The notes: generated by a model not told the origin, from the sequence alone. 64,000 nucleotides of DNA from Trissonchulus latispiculum (GCA_030248195.1 JASAND010027672.1:116200-180199), one strand, 5' to 3'; shown: positions 1-10,248, counted from the stretch's first letter. Numbers and translations: made by a program.

Positions 1-400
1 ACCAGCAGGTGATATGGCAATATATGGTGATATATATGGTGATAATGTGATATGGTGATATATTATAGTTAAGAATAGTTCAGTTATAGTTATTCAGAAG
101 AGTTATATAGTTCATTCAGCTAGTTAAGAGATTAAGCCGGTCCATTATGATGATGACAATATTTGCCATGATGACAATGTAGCAATTTCTGTTAGGGATC
201 TAAGGTCGGGTGGTCTGGTTCCGGCTGCGTGATGCAGCATTTGAAGCTAGTAAAATTAATTCTTAAGTTAATTTAAATTAATTCTTACGTTTTAGGTCAA
301 TCCGAGTTCTGCAGCTATGGCTGTGGAAATGACTCCACCTAATCCGGTCTCACCTTGCCATTCCTCTCCCCTTACCAGCCTTGCAGCTGACTTTGACTGC
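1..400. other. Low-complexity AT-rich leader
   Basis: The first 60 bases are a degenerate run of ATATGGTGAT-like words, followed by repeats of TTATAGTTA/AGTTCA words. No gene is visible. On the minus strand a frame continues from the open frame at 406-867 through one stop to about position 290, without a recognisable motif. Confidence 0.5.
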
Positions 401-405
401 CCCGT

Positions 406-961
406 TTAGGCCAGTTCTGGTTGGCTTCCCCTTTCTGGCTGCATACCCGTTTTTTTGAAAAATATGCCAAGAGATTCAGTTAAACCTCCTCGTCGCATTA
501 GACCTGCCTCGACAGCTTTAAAACTGCTTGACTCCCTCCATTTCCACACTGCCCATAGAAAATTTCCCAGAGAAGATCTGCTTCTTTGCATGAGATGGAA
601 TTGCAGCCGAGCCAGACCTCGCCCTCTTCTACTAATTTTATCCAATACTGATTCCACAGCTGTTGTGCTCCACAACTGGAACATTTTGAAATCCAAATTC
701 AGTATTGGATCAAAAGGTCGCTTGCTGCGACCTTTTGATCCTCTTGATTTCTGTACTTTTAAACTGTTGCTGCTATTGGTTTTATGTAAGGTTTGTTGTT
801 TGTTATTGTTTGTCTGTGAACTCAATTTGAAACATAGTTTCTTGTGTTTTTTACTGTGTTCGCACACTTTCTTAGAAAAACACTTAAAAACACACGAAAT
901 TAGTTTTTCTAATTACTTTGAAAGTTTTGAACTACGGAAGACTTCTGTTGAGAAACTTTAG
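406..961. other. Overlapping unassigned open frames
   Basis: Two long frames overlap here: 455-961 on the plus strand (168 codons) and 406-867 on the minus strand (153 codons). The plus product is basic, then turns Leu/Cys/Phe-rich in its second half. The minus product is Ser/Arg-rich. Neither shows a family motif, a signal peptide or an obvious splice context, and the overlap means at most one can be real. The segment contains the hairpin at 707-741. I treat it as possible decayed element sequence. Confidence 0.25.
640..741. repeat. Double inverted repeat with perfect 15-bp hairpin
   Basis: A perfect stem GGATCAAAAGGTCGC (707-721), loop TTGCT, and its reverse complement at 727-741 are seen directly. 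A second dyad overlaps it: ATCCAATACTGA (640-651) pairs with TCAGTATTGGAT (699-710). The two stems share the ATCC/GGAT bases, so they are mutually exclusive alternatives. Function unknown. Confidence 0.8.
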
Positions 962-1684
962 TGCCTTCGGCGCACTAAGTGTTTTCCTTAATTGGTTCAC
1001 AGCCTCCTCGACGTCCTATGTACCTTTAATACTATGGTTTGTACTGTTGTTCATTTTCTTTCGTAGTCCTCTACTAACTTATGCCTCAAATTTGCCACAA
1101 TAAGTTGATTTCTAAAAAGAAGTATAACTGCGTTAAATAAAGATTTTCCAATTTATGGCATCTTGTTATAGCATAAGTAGTAACCCCACTCCAACGTAAA
1201 CGTTCTTACTTAGTTGACTTTAATCTTGACGTTATAAAAGTCATCATTTGTCTGGGTCATATCGCGTTACAAATTTGAAGGCGACGTCTTCATTGATATA
1301 TTACCGTGAATTTTACAACACGATTACCCATTCTCCAGTGAAAGAATATTCTATTTTCCGTAAACACTTTTCAACAACAGAAAAGTACGTTTAAAAACTA
1401 AGTAAATCTATATTTCTACATCAACCTGAATTTTGTTTAAGCGTAAACTCGAATGGCATGAACAGATTTCTGCGTAATGAAAAATTACATAACCTTAAAT
1501 TGGTGCAGTTAAGTATTTACTGAAATTTTTCAGAAATTACCTGTTTGTGTTAGTTTGCACTGTTTGAGAAATTTCAATTTTTTGGCAGCATGTTGGAGGT
1601 GCATAAACAAACATAAGTAGGGTCTTGCCCAGACATGTGCAGGAGGAGAAATTTTGAGAGGTTTTTCCGGTTTTTTGCCCAAAG
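962..1684. other. AT-rich, nothing recognised
   Basis: A 61-codon hydrophobic frame at 918-1103 has no supporting context. The rest has short frames only. Confidence 0.5.
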
Positions 1685-1833
1685 CCAGTATATATACGGA
1701 ACGAGGGCAAAATGAACACTGGAAAGAAAGTGTAGAAGAAGCAATCTAAGTTTCTAAATGGACCTCTAAATTTACCGGATCTTTTACATATTACAGGTGG
1801 ACCTAACAATAAGCGGCGCAAATACAGTGTGTA
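1685..1833 (+). repeat. Truncated copy of an intron/exon junction (partner 44888-45033)
   Basis: This segment is nearly identical to 44888-45033. Both run from a TATATACGGAACGAGGGC word through the T-rich stretch and acceptor TTACAG into the first codons of the exon described at 44999-45184. Here the coding part stops after about 11 codons, where GTG is followed by TAA and unrelated AT-rich sequence. It is a 3'-truncated duplicate of the junction. Confidence 0.7.
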
Positions 1834-2395
1834 AACTATTATTTTAAGACATTTCATTTTATTATAATTAGTCGTTTAGTTTTGTAATTCGTATTTTTAT
1901 CCTTATGTTTAGTTAGTTAATTTGTGAATTTGTTTAAAGTCTAAATTAATTGTTTACTTTGAAATTAGTTAATTAGTATTTGACATAATCTTTGGCATTT
2001 AATTGTTTTGGTTTTATTCTCTGAAAATGTTTTGGTTATGTTATTTTTTTGTGAGACTGTTGTTTTGACTATGAAGTTGATGTGGAGCGTTTTGTCTGTA
2101 GCTTAGTCAGTCTTGCATTAAACTCTGTTCTTGACAAGTGGCGCCCTTTTCTATTGCTTGCTGCCTTTTGCAAGACTGTTTCTCTTGAAGCGAGCTGGCC
2201 TTACAAGCCTTTGCTGCCGTTTTTTTCTGTCTGCTACCAGCATTGGAGCAAATTTCTGGATCCAAATTGCCCATGTACCAGTAATTTTTACGGTACAATT
2301 TCGATTATTCTGGAATAATTGAATTGTATCCCCTTTCCCAAAAGGGCTGAGAAGTGAGTTTTAATCTTATTTTTTTAAATTAGATCACTTTAGAA
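1834..2395. other. AT-rich stretch with possible primer-binding-site remnant
   Basis: Mostly simple AT-rich sequence. At about 2139-2146 TGGCGCCC follows a TTGACA-like end. TGG followed by such a run is how a tRNA primer-binding site of an LTR element starts, and a gag-like frame opens about 250 bp downstream. Only eight bases fit and no long terminal repeat pair was found, so this stays a weak suggestion. Confidence 0.25.
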
Positions 2396-2671
2396 ATGCC
2401 AGACGACGTCTCTGAAAGAGATTTGAGAGCTTTGGTTCGAGACCTACAAAAAGCTCAAGGTGACATAAATCGGCTTTCCCAAGAAGCCGAGCAAGCACGC
2501 CAGGCCCAAATCCAAGCTCAAGCACAGCTTAACGGTTTCCTTGCAAGCACCAGAGTGCAGTCATTGAACCCTGTGACCTTATCAGCCTTTAACGGCAGAA
2601 TAAACGAGAACTTTGACCACTTTGAGCACAAATCTGAAATCCGTTTTTTGATTCAGCATTTTGTTATATAG
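2396..2671 (+). pseudogene. Gag-like N-terminal fragment of an LTR retroelement
   Basis: The frame encodes 91 residues. Residues about 5-48 form a Glu/Gln/Ala-rich coiled coil, followed by a short linker and a segment containing FNGRINENFDHFEHK. An F-x-G motif followed by spaced aromatics is typical of the start of Ty3/gypsy-type gag core domains. Full gag proteins are several hundred residues, so this is truncated by the stop at 2669-2671. An acceptor-like AAATTAG lies about 15 bp before the ATG. The family assignment is an inference from the coiled coil plus FNG pattern. Confidence 0.4.
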
Positions 2672-2918
2672 CCCAGTAGATGTACGTAAGCTTATCTTTG
2701 GTTCCAATTGGTCCACCCTTAAAAACTTAAAAATTTGAAATTATAAAAATCTTATTACCAGTTAATCATTGTTATTGTTGGCTTATTAATATTGGCTTAG
2801 TTATATTAGAAATTAATCGAATACCGGTAATATTGAAATTGCTATTGTACAAAGAAATTTCTCTGTACAAAACAATAACAGTTTGGCTTAGCACACTTCA
2901 GTGAAATTTGATTTTTAC
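2672..2918. other. AT-rich, nothing recognised
   Basis: No frame, repeat partner or signal was identified. Confidence 0.5.
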
Positions 2919-3190
2919 CTACGACCTAGACCAGAGGATCGCAGCAGATTTAGTCCCATGGCTGCCGCAAGGGCGGACCCAAACAGACCGTTGGACGGAT
3001 TGGACAGACCCAGCAAGGTGGAAGGATGAAATCCGGATAAAAGAAACGGATTTGGAGGGATTAGCTGGGGTGGATATCCGGGCAGAAATCCCCCAGGGTG
3101 GCTTTCTGAGGAGGTCGGGGGAAGCAATGTTGAGGCAGTGGAGGTGACAGTAGGCATGGAGTTGACCGCACCGCCGTTCATGGAATAAGC
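2919..3190 (-). CDS. Internal exon of an unknown Pro/Ser/Leu-rich protein
   Basis: On the minus strand a 272-bp open segment is bounded by a textbook acceptor (TTCTTTCTGTTTCAG|GCT, at 3191-3205) and a donor (CGTAG|GTAAAAAT, at 2918 and below). It starts in phase 0 and ends two bases into a codon. The product opens AYSMNGGAVNSM, continues Ser/Thr/Pro-rich, and ends with a Leu/Gly-rich stretch including NPFLLSGFHPSTLLGL. Such composition is common in disordered tails of transcription and chromatin regulators, but I cannot name the family. The plus-strand frame over the same bases lacks splice signals and is judged a shadow. Neighbouring exons were not found, so the gene is either larger than the visible context or a fragment. 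Confidence 0.6.
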
Positions 3191-3295
3191 CTGAAACAGA
3201 AAGAAGAAAAGGGAATCAGTAAAATTAGTACTTAATGGAAATTAATTAACTTAACCTAAATAAGTATATACTTAACTTAAAGTACTTAACTTAAA

Positions 3296-3560
3296 TTAAT
3301 GGATCTTTCCCACTTTACCCCCTCCCCGTCCCAATGCTAAAATGTTTAAAATTTGTCCAACCGAGCAAAAATTTAATAGGGGTATGTTTTCGACCACGCT
3401 GAGACCAAATATCACATTTTTCGAATTCGCGAAATCAGATTTTTTCGAATCGTATGGAGGGACCAGGGAGAACCGAAAAATTTTTTGTAACGATTTTACC
3501 GAAAAGGTGCATATATATATAGGGAAGCAGGGTTTACTGGGTCGCTGAACACGAGTCTGG
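3296..3560. repeat. Degenerate relative of the palindromic element at 16430
   Basis: The words GTATGTTTTCGACCACGCTGAG and following TTTCGA runs (split here as a described motif, 3382-3450) recur in the centre of the palindrome at 17000-17090 and in the spacer at 57185-57270. The flanks here do not match, so only the core is shared. Frames across it on both strands are not considered genes. Confidence 0.5.
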
Positions 3561-3594
3561 GAGTCCATTTTTCGATTCAGCTTTTTGTTATGTA

Positions 3595-3598
<4 letters not shown>

Positions 3599-3650
<52 letters not shown>
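3599..3650. repeat. (TA)n microsatellite
   Basis: About 25 TA units. It lies at the 5' boundary of duplication copy A, and an equivalent tract lies at the boundary of copy B. Confidence 0.95.
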
Positions 3651-3651
<1 letters not shown>

Positions 3652-3704
3652 ATATTTATGCGTTATAAATATACAGCTGTGTTGTGTTTCTGATTTTCTT
3701 TTAG

Positions 3705-3833
3705 CTCGGCGTCAGAAGCCAGTTTCTGATAATGCCACTGATCATGCTTCTACGTCTGAGCAGCCACAGTCTTCGGCCACTGCTGAATCTTTGAGTGTAC
3801 AGCATTCGGATCCTGTCGTGTCAGGTTGCTCAG
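3705..3833 (+). CDS. Penultimate exon of unknown Ser/Thr-rich protein, copy A
   Basis: The acceptor TTTCTTTTAG precedes 3705 and the donor TCAG|GTACTT follows 3833. The open phase gives 42 complete codons beginning [13 protein letters not shown] and ending DPVVSGCS. The product is Ser/Thr/Gln-rich, hydrophilic and probably disordered. It ends one base into a codon, which is completed exactly by the first two bases of the exon at 4587. That phase match is the main evidence that this is a real exon pair. Protein family unknown. The duplication starts just upstream, so earlier exons are not present in either copy. Confidence 0.6.
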
Positions 3834-4586
3834 GTACTTTGATGAATGTTTTCGATTTAGGCAAAACAGGGACAAACTTGTAAATTTTCCGAACTGTTGT
3901 TGGTCTGTCGTCATTTTATTAAAACCAACAACCGCCAGGGTATTTTTCACAAGGTGGGTACCCGAAATTGACCCCCTCCCCCGAAAATGCCTCCCCCCGA
4001 AATCGGGATTTTGCTTAGCCCAGGTACGGGATTTTTTGAGGAACCAAATTTTTGCCAATTAGGGAAAGTTTTAAATAGTTTTCGGCTTCCCAAAAATACC
4101 ATGTTTTGCTCATTTTTGCAAAAAAGATCTTTTCACCACCCCGAAAATTTCTACCTCCCCCGGCCCGGGCCCCCCGAAGCCATATTTCTCTAGTCTGTGC
4201 AACCTGGAATATTCATTCGAAAATGTATGTATGTATGTTGTAAAGCTCAGCAACAAAAAATAGCTTTCTAATATTTTCTAAAGCATTTTTCGAAAACATG
4301 TTCGCACACACCGCCCCCTCCAGACCTGGAGGAGGGACCGCGCAGACTTACCCCTCCAGAAATGTTTGCCAATAAAAGCCGGGAAAATAGAGGTCGGATG
4401 GGAGAAATATCACGGGGAACCAGGGAAAATACTATGGAAGGAAATACGACACCAAACATGATTTTTGATTTTGAAATTTTATCGTTGCTGGTTTCGATGA
4501 TCTTGGAAATCCGTGGACATGAGTTGATTATGTTGCATTTCTTTCAAGTTAATTTTAATTGTTGGAATTTTACTGCATTTGTTTAG

Positions 4587-4654
4587 GTTCATCGCCATTG
4601 GCAACGACGGCGCCGCTTGATCAACCCGTGCTCACACAATCTGTGTCAAAATGA
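4587..4654 (+). CDS. Last exon of the same unknown gene, copy A
   Basis: The acceptor TTTGTTTAG precedes this 68-bp exon. In phase with the exon at 3705-3833 it encodes GSSPLATTAPLDQPVLTQ followed by SVSK and a TGA stop. The intron between the two exons is about 750 bp. A possible poly(A) signal AATAAA is at 4880, just beyond the end of the shared duplication. Confidence 0.6.
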
Positions 4655-4987
4655 TGCAACTGGAACCTCTACTTGGAGATGGAGAGTGTCTCCGTCGCTC
4701 ATCTCAGTCGCTATATGCTGATTTTAATATTTTTATCATTAAATGTGTGAGCGTTTTGGACATTTGCCTAGACGCCTAATGATATGTATTTTTATTACTG
4801 TTGCTGTATTGTTGTCTGTACAACTTCTGTGCTTTGTTTTTTAACTTTGTTAAAAACTTTGTTCTTTAACTTTGTTTTAAATAAATTTTTAAAATTACTG
4901 AGCATCAGGTAACATCTTCCCAAAATATGACCGTATTTGGATCATCCAATAACCCCCAATCCAACCAGCTCGTATTGAGGGGGGGAT
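4655..4987. other. 3' flank of the exon pair
   Basis: Shared with copies B and C up to about 4838 and unique beyond. AATAAA occurs at 4880. Nothing else was recognised before the G-run at 4977. Confidence 0.5.
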
Positions 4988-5288
4988 TGTGGAAAAGATC
5001 CAACTTGCTCAGGCTATCTGATGAGACCTGTGCTACACGCTATTAAAAGCACAATGCAAGCTAAGGCTAACTGACCAATTGTCACCTACACCCGGTCAGC
5101 TTACTAACCCATTGTGGGGTACTTAAGGTCAGCTTTCTGCGCAAAGAATTTTGACTTCAGTTAAAACGAGATTGGCTTGAGATTTAGTAAATTCTTGTGT
5201 TCTTCTTAGGTTGGATCATACGTGGACTGTCTATACTGTGGAATTCAGTGCTCAGAACCTGGGAAACTTGTCCAGCTCTGACTCCACA
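4977..5288 (+). mobile_element. Possible solo or 3' LTR with purine tract
   Basis: A purine run GAGGGGGGGA (4977-4986) is followed at 4988 by TGTGG, and a segment of about 300 bp ends in CCACA (5284-5288). That is the layout of a polypurine tract followed by an LTR with 5-bp terminal inverted repeats. No second LTR copy, target duplication or coding region was found. Speculative. Confidence 0.25.
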
Positions 5289-6139
5289 GGTCGGGTTACT
5301 GAGGATCCCGGATTTGATTTGAAGGATCGTTTGGGTAGTGTCAAGGACGCGCTGCTGCTGGTGGTGTTCTTTTTTGTTGGGCTACATGGAACGATAATTT
5401 CTATGTTGCTTTTTGGAGCTATGAACAGCGTAGCTCACTTTCCAGAGACGTCGACGTAGGTCCCTACTTAGAGCTAAGAATTCAGGCGTACGTGTGTACG
5501 AAAAATATTCATTAATCGCCGGCGTCCACGTGCCTAGCCTACGTACACCAGCGAAAAGCAAGCAAAAGGCGTGAGCGTAAACAATTGTCATAGACGCATA
5601 GTTTTAGCGAGGACACGTATTAAGGAATTGCAACAGAAAGGCGTCAGCTGAATGCCAACTAAGCTTTATGGTAAACAGATATGCGTGCATAAGGACGCCC
5701 TTTATTTCTGCCTTATTTTATGCGCTCTCCTTCTAATCAGCTTTTTGTTAAATCTGTTAGATGAGTTATCTATTAAAGCTGTTATAAACTTCAATTGCCT
5801 AAAAGTTGTTGACTGTCAGATGTTTATACTTTTTTCAGATTTTTATTAGACTTCGAGTTTAATTCTAAAGCCGGTTTCTACTTTCTAAGTTTTAAAAGTA
5901 CAATGTGCTTAAATTGTCTACATATAATATCAGAGTATCACTGCCCAACAAGTAAGGACTTCAATAAATACATTTTTCGAGGAACATTTTTAGATGGTTT
6001 AAGCAGGGGTCTGGAGCGCAAGTCCCCTGCTAGAAGCTAGAGCTTTTTAAAATGTGGCAGTTTTGTCCCATTATTATAAGAAAGCACAACAAGTTACATA
6101 TTCAGATTATATAAAATTAAAATGATACCTTAAAACTTA
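5289..6139. other. No gene recognised
   Basis: Short frames at 5211-5459, 5382-5591 (minus) and 5652-5849 have no family motif or splice support. Confidence 0.5.
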
Positions 6140-6345
6140 CACACACCCCTTTTTGAAGTTGCTTAATGACCGTCTCAATTGTTACACTATTATTATTGCT
6201 GTGGGGTTTCTGAGATCTGATGAAGAACAGGTAATGGGTGGTTGGTACTAGACTTAGGTTTAGGTAAACTAGCTATTTCTGTATTTCTGTTCAGCATCAG
6301 TGATGGGCACCGGATATTTTTCATTTCGAGATATCCTCCTATTTT
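6140..6345 (+). repeat. Dispersed duplicate (partner 32766-33075)
   Basis: The shared block includes TGGGGTTTCTGAGATCTGAT and GAAGAACAG followed by GTAATGGG, a good donor, then TGGTACTAGA and GGCACCGGATATT. In one frame the conserved part reads VGFLRSDEEQ up to the donor in both copies, so it may come from an exon/intron junction. No family recognised. Confidence 0.6.
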
Positions 6346-6608
6346 TGCGATGACGTATATCTGGTTGTCGCCTATTGAAAACTTCAGTTGAAAATGTTTC
6401 GAATTATCACTTAAAAGTTCAATTTTTCTGTAATACTTTTTAAGCTCCTGTCACACGCAGAAGAAGAACCAGTTGATCCACCACGCAGACAGCTATTCTG
6501 CAAGTAAACTATTGTCTAAATGGTAAAATAACGGACTAGAACTACTTGATGCTTGTTGTTGAAACTGTAATCCAACCAAAGCTCAAATTTTATGTTTTGT
6601 GTTTTAGG

Positions 6609-6794
6609 AGGAGAACTGGGTGAATGATTGGCTGCCGCTTGGGGAGATGAAGATTCGGAGGAGGTTGGCGGGGAGGTGGAGGAGGGTGGCGAGGAGATTG
6701 ACGAGGATGAAGGCGAGGAGGCGCCAAGAAATGACAGCCGGCGACATTTTTATGGTCTCCGTCCGAGAACTGAGATACAACGGGTCGTCGTTAC
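6609..6794 (+). other. Possible acidic exon
   Basis: The acceptor GTGTTTTAG ends at 6608 and a consensus donor CAAT|GTAAGTAC follows 6796. Two frames are open. One, from the ATG at 6620, gives an Arg-rich, biased product. The other is open from 6630 and gives a strongly acidic run (EEVGGEVEEGGEEIDEDEGE) and then RNDSRRHFYGLRPRTEIQRV, more like real protein, but a TGA lies near its 5' end. The splice signals support an exon or exon remnant. The frame and family are unresolved. Confidence 0.35.
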
Positions 6795-6796
6795 AA

Positions 6797-7503
6797 TGTA
6801 AGTACTAGGAATGATGTGGGGGAAACAAGGACCGAAAGAAGTTTTTGTTTTTCATTTTTATCCGATTGGGTAGAAAAATAAAAATGTTCCTGTTCTTTTG
6901 ACGGTGTTTAATCTGAAGGTAAGGTTTCTGAACTTTCCTGGGTGTTTTTCACCCGCACGCAGTAAGCTATGAGCTCAGCTTTCTACACACATTTTTGCAC
7001 CAGAGCGTTTCGCTGTTGAGACTGAAGTAAGTCTGCTAAACTTTGAGTCTGCAACTATTTGCCATAGAGAAAAAACTGTAGTTTAAGGTTTATGAGATCA
7101 TGCACTTTAAGCTATAGCGACAGCGAGCATCACCCTACGAGATGAGCTGAGTCTTATTCGCCTGTTTTATTAGTCTGGGCGTCGTGTGGTACGCCTGAGC
7201 TCAAACGGAGGCTTGCAAATTCCTTTTCATTCAGTTTAATACGGAAATTCAGTGCGTTTACTGCCTGTCTGATGTTCCTGTTTGTATATATTCCATTGAG
7301 ATGTGGGTACCGGGGCCATTTGCCAATTTGGGGTTCAAATAAAAAATTTTAAATTCTGAAAATTTCAAACTTATCAATTATTTTAAGTGTACGTTGCCTA
7401 AATTTAAATTTGTGAGAAAGTTAACGAATTGTAAAAATGTATTTTGGACATTCGAAATTACAACATTTTTCGTCAGAAATGTCAAACATTCAGCAAAATC
7501 TCG
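6797..7503. other. No gene; degenerate MITE-like 3' part
   Basis: From about 7308 the sequence (GTACCGGGGCC, then AAAATTTTAAA and TTCGAAATT words) resembles the interior of the hAT-type MITE at 47890-48201 but lacks matching termini. The rest is featureless. Confidence 0.35.
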
Positions 7504-7507
7504 CTTA

Positions 7508-8025
7508 AGGTGGTGATTCCCTTTGGTCACATAAAGTTTGCACCATTATAACTCATTCATTACTTGGAGTTAAGAAGCCATTTTTATATCAAAATGTAGC
7601 TTGACATTTTCTCTTTTTAATGCATGCCACGAAACTAATGTTGCTTTTCTAAAATATTTTTAACACATTTTAGAAGAAGTATAATTTTCCAGAATTTTTG
7701 CAGACTCAAGTAAATTTTTTCGCGAGACATCGGTTATATCATTCGATACCTCCATCAAATAGCTGGGGACGATTTTTTATTTATTGTGAAATCGCTCTTC
7801 GTTATAGAGAAATAAGCTGAAATGTGTGCGTAACCTGGATTTTACCTACTTTTTCCAAATTTGTCAAGCGATTACTATAGCTAGAAAGCAGCAATCGGGG
7901 CAACTAAAAAATCGTCCCTGGGTATATTTGTGCAGAACACATTTGTTCAGTATCAGCCCTCCAACTTGCATGGTGAATGCTCCACAATCTTGTTGTTGCT
8001 GCTGTTGTTGCTCCACAATCTTCTT
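7508..8025 (+). mobile_element. Truncated TTAA-flanked element, family alpha
   Basis: It starts TTAA|GGTGGTGATTCCCTTTGG (TTAA at 7504-7507). It is then near-identical to the same end of the full element at 53742-54722, including CATCGGTTATATCATTCGAT and CCCTGGGTATATTTGTGCAG. It is cut at about 8010, near the words TCCACAATCTT, where (TTG)n/(CTG)n sequence and the boundary of duplication copy B begin. No transposase. Confidence 0.75.
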
Positions 8026-8036
8026 TTTGTTATGTA

Positions 8037-8039
<3 letters not shown>

Positions 8040-8117
<78 letters not shown>

Positions 8118-8192
8118 GATACACGTTATATATATATACATATATATATATATATAGATATATAGATATATATATATATATATATATATATT
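8040..8192. repeat. (TA)n microsatellite with interruptions
   Basis: Long (TA)n broken by GCAGATACACGT and GATA interruptions. The Tyr/Ile repeat frames across it are artefacts. Confidence 0.95.
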
Positions 8193-8246
8193 GATATTTA
8201 TGCGTTATAAATATACAGCTGTGTTGTGTTTCTGATTTTCTTTTAG

Positions 8247-8375
8247 CTCGGCGTCAGAAGCCAGTTTCTGATAATGCCACTGATCATGCTTCTACGTCTG
8301 AGCAGCCACAGTCTTCGGCCACTGCTGAATCTTTGAGTGTACAGCATTCGGATCCTGTCGTGTCAGGTTGCTCAG
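8247..8375 (+). CDS. Penultimate exon of unknown Ser/Thr-rich protein, copy B
   Basis: Same length (129 bp), same acceptor and donor and same translation as the exon at 3705-3833. Both reading frame and splice sites are intact. Confidence 0.6.
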
Positions 8376-9121
8376 GTACTTTGATGAATGTTTTCGATTT
8401 AGGCAAAACAGGGACAAACTTGTAAATTTTCCGAACTGTTGTTGGTCTGTCGTCATTTTATTAAAACCAACAACCGCCAGGGTATTTTTCACAAGGTGGG
8501 TACCCGAAATTGACCCCCTCCCCCGAAAATGCCTCCCCCCGAAATCGGGATTTTGCTTAGCCCAGGTACGGGATTTTTTGAGGAACCAAATTTTTGCCAA
8601 TTAGGGAAAGTTTTAAATAGTTTTCGGCTTTCCAAAAATACCATGTTTTGCTCATTTTTGCAAAAAAGATCTTTTCACCACCCCGAAAATTTCTACCTCC
8701 CCCGGCCCGGGCCCCCCGAAGCCATATTTCTCTAGTCTGTGCAACCTGGAATATTCATTCGAAAATGTATGTATGTATGTTGTAAAGCTCAGCAACAAAA
8801 AATAGCTATTTTCTAAAGCATTTTTCGAAAACATGTTCGCACACACCGCCCCCTCCAGACCTGGAGGAGGGACCGCGCAGACTTACCCCTCCAGAAATGT
8901 TTGCCAATAAAAGCCGGGAAAATAGAGGTCGGATGGGAGAAATATCACGGGGAACCAGGGAAAATACTATGGAAGGAAATACGACACCAAACATGATTTT
9001 TGATTTTGAAATTTTATCGTTGCTGGTTTCGATGATCTTGGAAATCCGTGGACATGAGTTGATTATGTTGCATTTCTTTCAAGTTAATTTTAATTGTTGG
9101 AATTTTACTGCATTTGTTTAG

Positions 9122-9189
9122 GTTCATCGCCATTGGCAACGACGGCGCCGCTTGATCAACCCGTGCTCACACAATCTGTGTCAAAATGA
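9122..9189 (+). CDS. Last exon of the same unknown gene, copy B
   Basis: 68 bp after TTTGTTTAG, identical in phase and stop to 4587-4654. The 3' flank then diverges from copy A and follows the block shared with 46097 onward. Confidence 0.6.
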
Positions 9190-9375
9190 TGCAACTGGAA
9201 CCTCCTCTTGGAGAAGAGAGTGTCTCCGTCGCTCATATCAGTCGCTATATGCTGACTTTAATATTTTTAACATTAAATCTGTGAGCGTTTTGGACATTTG
9301 CCCAGACGCCTAATGATGTGTATTTTTATTACTGTTGCTGTATTGTTGTCTGTACAACTTCTGTGCTTTGTTTTG

Positions 9376-10248
9376 CTGTAAACTTTTATATATGTTGAAA
9401 CATCTGGGTCTAGAAGCGAGTGCGAGTACTCAGGGGCACTGCAGATCTGTGGACGATTGGTGGCTGGGGGTGTACGCCCCGCGAGGTAAGCGTACGAAGA
9501 AAGAACCAGCCAAACTGCAACCGTTTTCAAAAATCAAAAATTCCTGAGAGATTTTTGAAAAATATTTTTTAAAAATTTAGATATTTTTAAACATAAAATG
9601 GCCATTATATTCTGTATAATCGATGTATAAATGTATATATTTCAGTATTACATATAGTATATATAGTACAGCGTAGCTAGAAAAAATTTTACATTTCATG
9701 TTAACTGATTCGGCTGAATACAGACTTCGTTGATCTCTCTATATTTTCTGGTTTTAACCTTAGAAAATTCTTTTCCTATTTTTGCAATAAAAGAATTCCT
9801 ATTTTTCCCTTTTTGTCAAAATTGACAGTAGAAGGCCAGAAGAGGTTATCGACATTTCAGTTGTCGTTGTTGTTTCTCGGACAAATGCACCAGAAGCCTT
9901 TATGCATAAAATGTGCTAATATCATTGTATTTTGTTGGTTTTGCGTTCTGAGCACATGCACAGACATTGATATGATGTTGTCAGTAAAAAGGTTTTCCAG
10001 TATAGTGTATAAAAATAAACGGTCCATGTAGCAACTGGTGTGTCGTTGTTGTTGCACTGATGTATCGAGAATATGATTAGAGTTCTGCCCGGGTCTTGAA
10101 TCGGGCCCCGGCCGGGCCGGGCCTGGTTGTTGGCTCGGCAGGCCCGGCCCGGAGGCCCGGGCAGCCACGGAGGCCCGGGCCTGCCGAGCCTTAGACGTCC
10201 GGCTAGGCCCGGTGAGGCCCGGTCAAATTTTTGTTGTTCAAATTTTAA
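9376..10248. repeat. Block B 3' flank with GC-rich tract
   Basis: Collinear with 46274-47150. It contains a donor-like CCGCGAG|GTAAGCG at 9480 and, at 10088-10230, a GC-rich run of GGCCCGG words that is short and rearranged relative to block C (47010-47130). The Gly/Pro collagen-like frames across that run are artefacts of the GC repeat. Confidence 0.7.

Larger units (their letters stand above)
3579..4838 (+). repeat. Duplication copy A (partner 8021-9375)
   Basis: About 1.26 kb is nearly identical to 8021-9375, from CTTTTTGTTATGTACTTT before the (TA)n tract to CTGTGCTTTGTTTT. It carries the last two exons of an unknown gene plus the intron and 3' flank. Only a few substitutions and small indels separate the two (the TTCTAATA part of the intron and the TA tract length). 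A third, more rearranged copy is at 45650 onward. Confidence 0.9.
8021..9375 (+). repeat. Duplication copy B of the exon pair (start of block B)
   Basis: Nearly identical to 3579-4838. It is also the start of a longer block (about 8190-12105) with a paralogue at 45650-48975, so B links the short A/B duplication to the long B/C duplication. Confidence 0.9.

Noticed and set aside
2908..3147. Plus-strand 79-codon frame
   Set aside because: The minus strand has strong splice signals and a better composition over the same bases.
3750..4459. Frames in the intron of duplication copies A and B (102, 78, 68, 74 codons)
   Set aside because: They lie between phase-matched exons and are identical only because the segment is duplicated. 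Copy C has large deletions in them.
4977..5288. Confident LTR call
   Set aside because: Only a purine tract and 5-bp ends support it. No second LTR or target duplication, so it is listed with low confidence only.
7826..8194. Long frames with Ile/Tyr repeats
   Set aside because: They are translations of (TA)n. The same applies to 24999-25220, 36885-37082 and 37561-37749.
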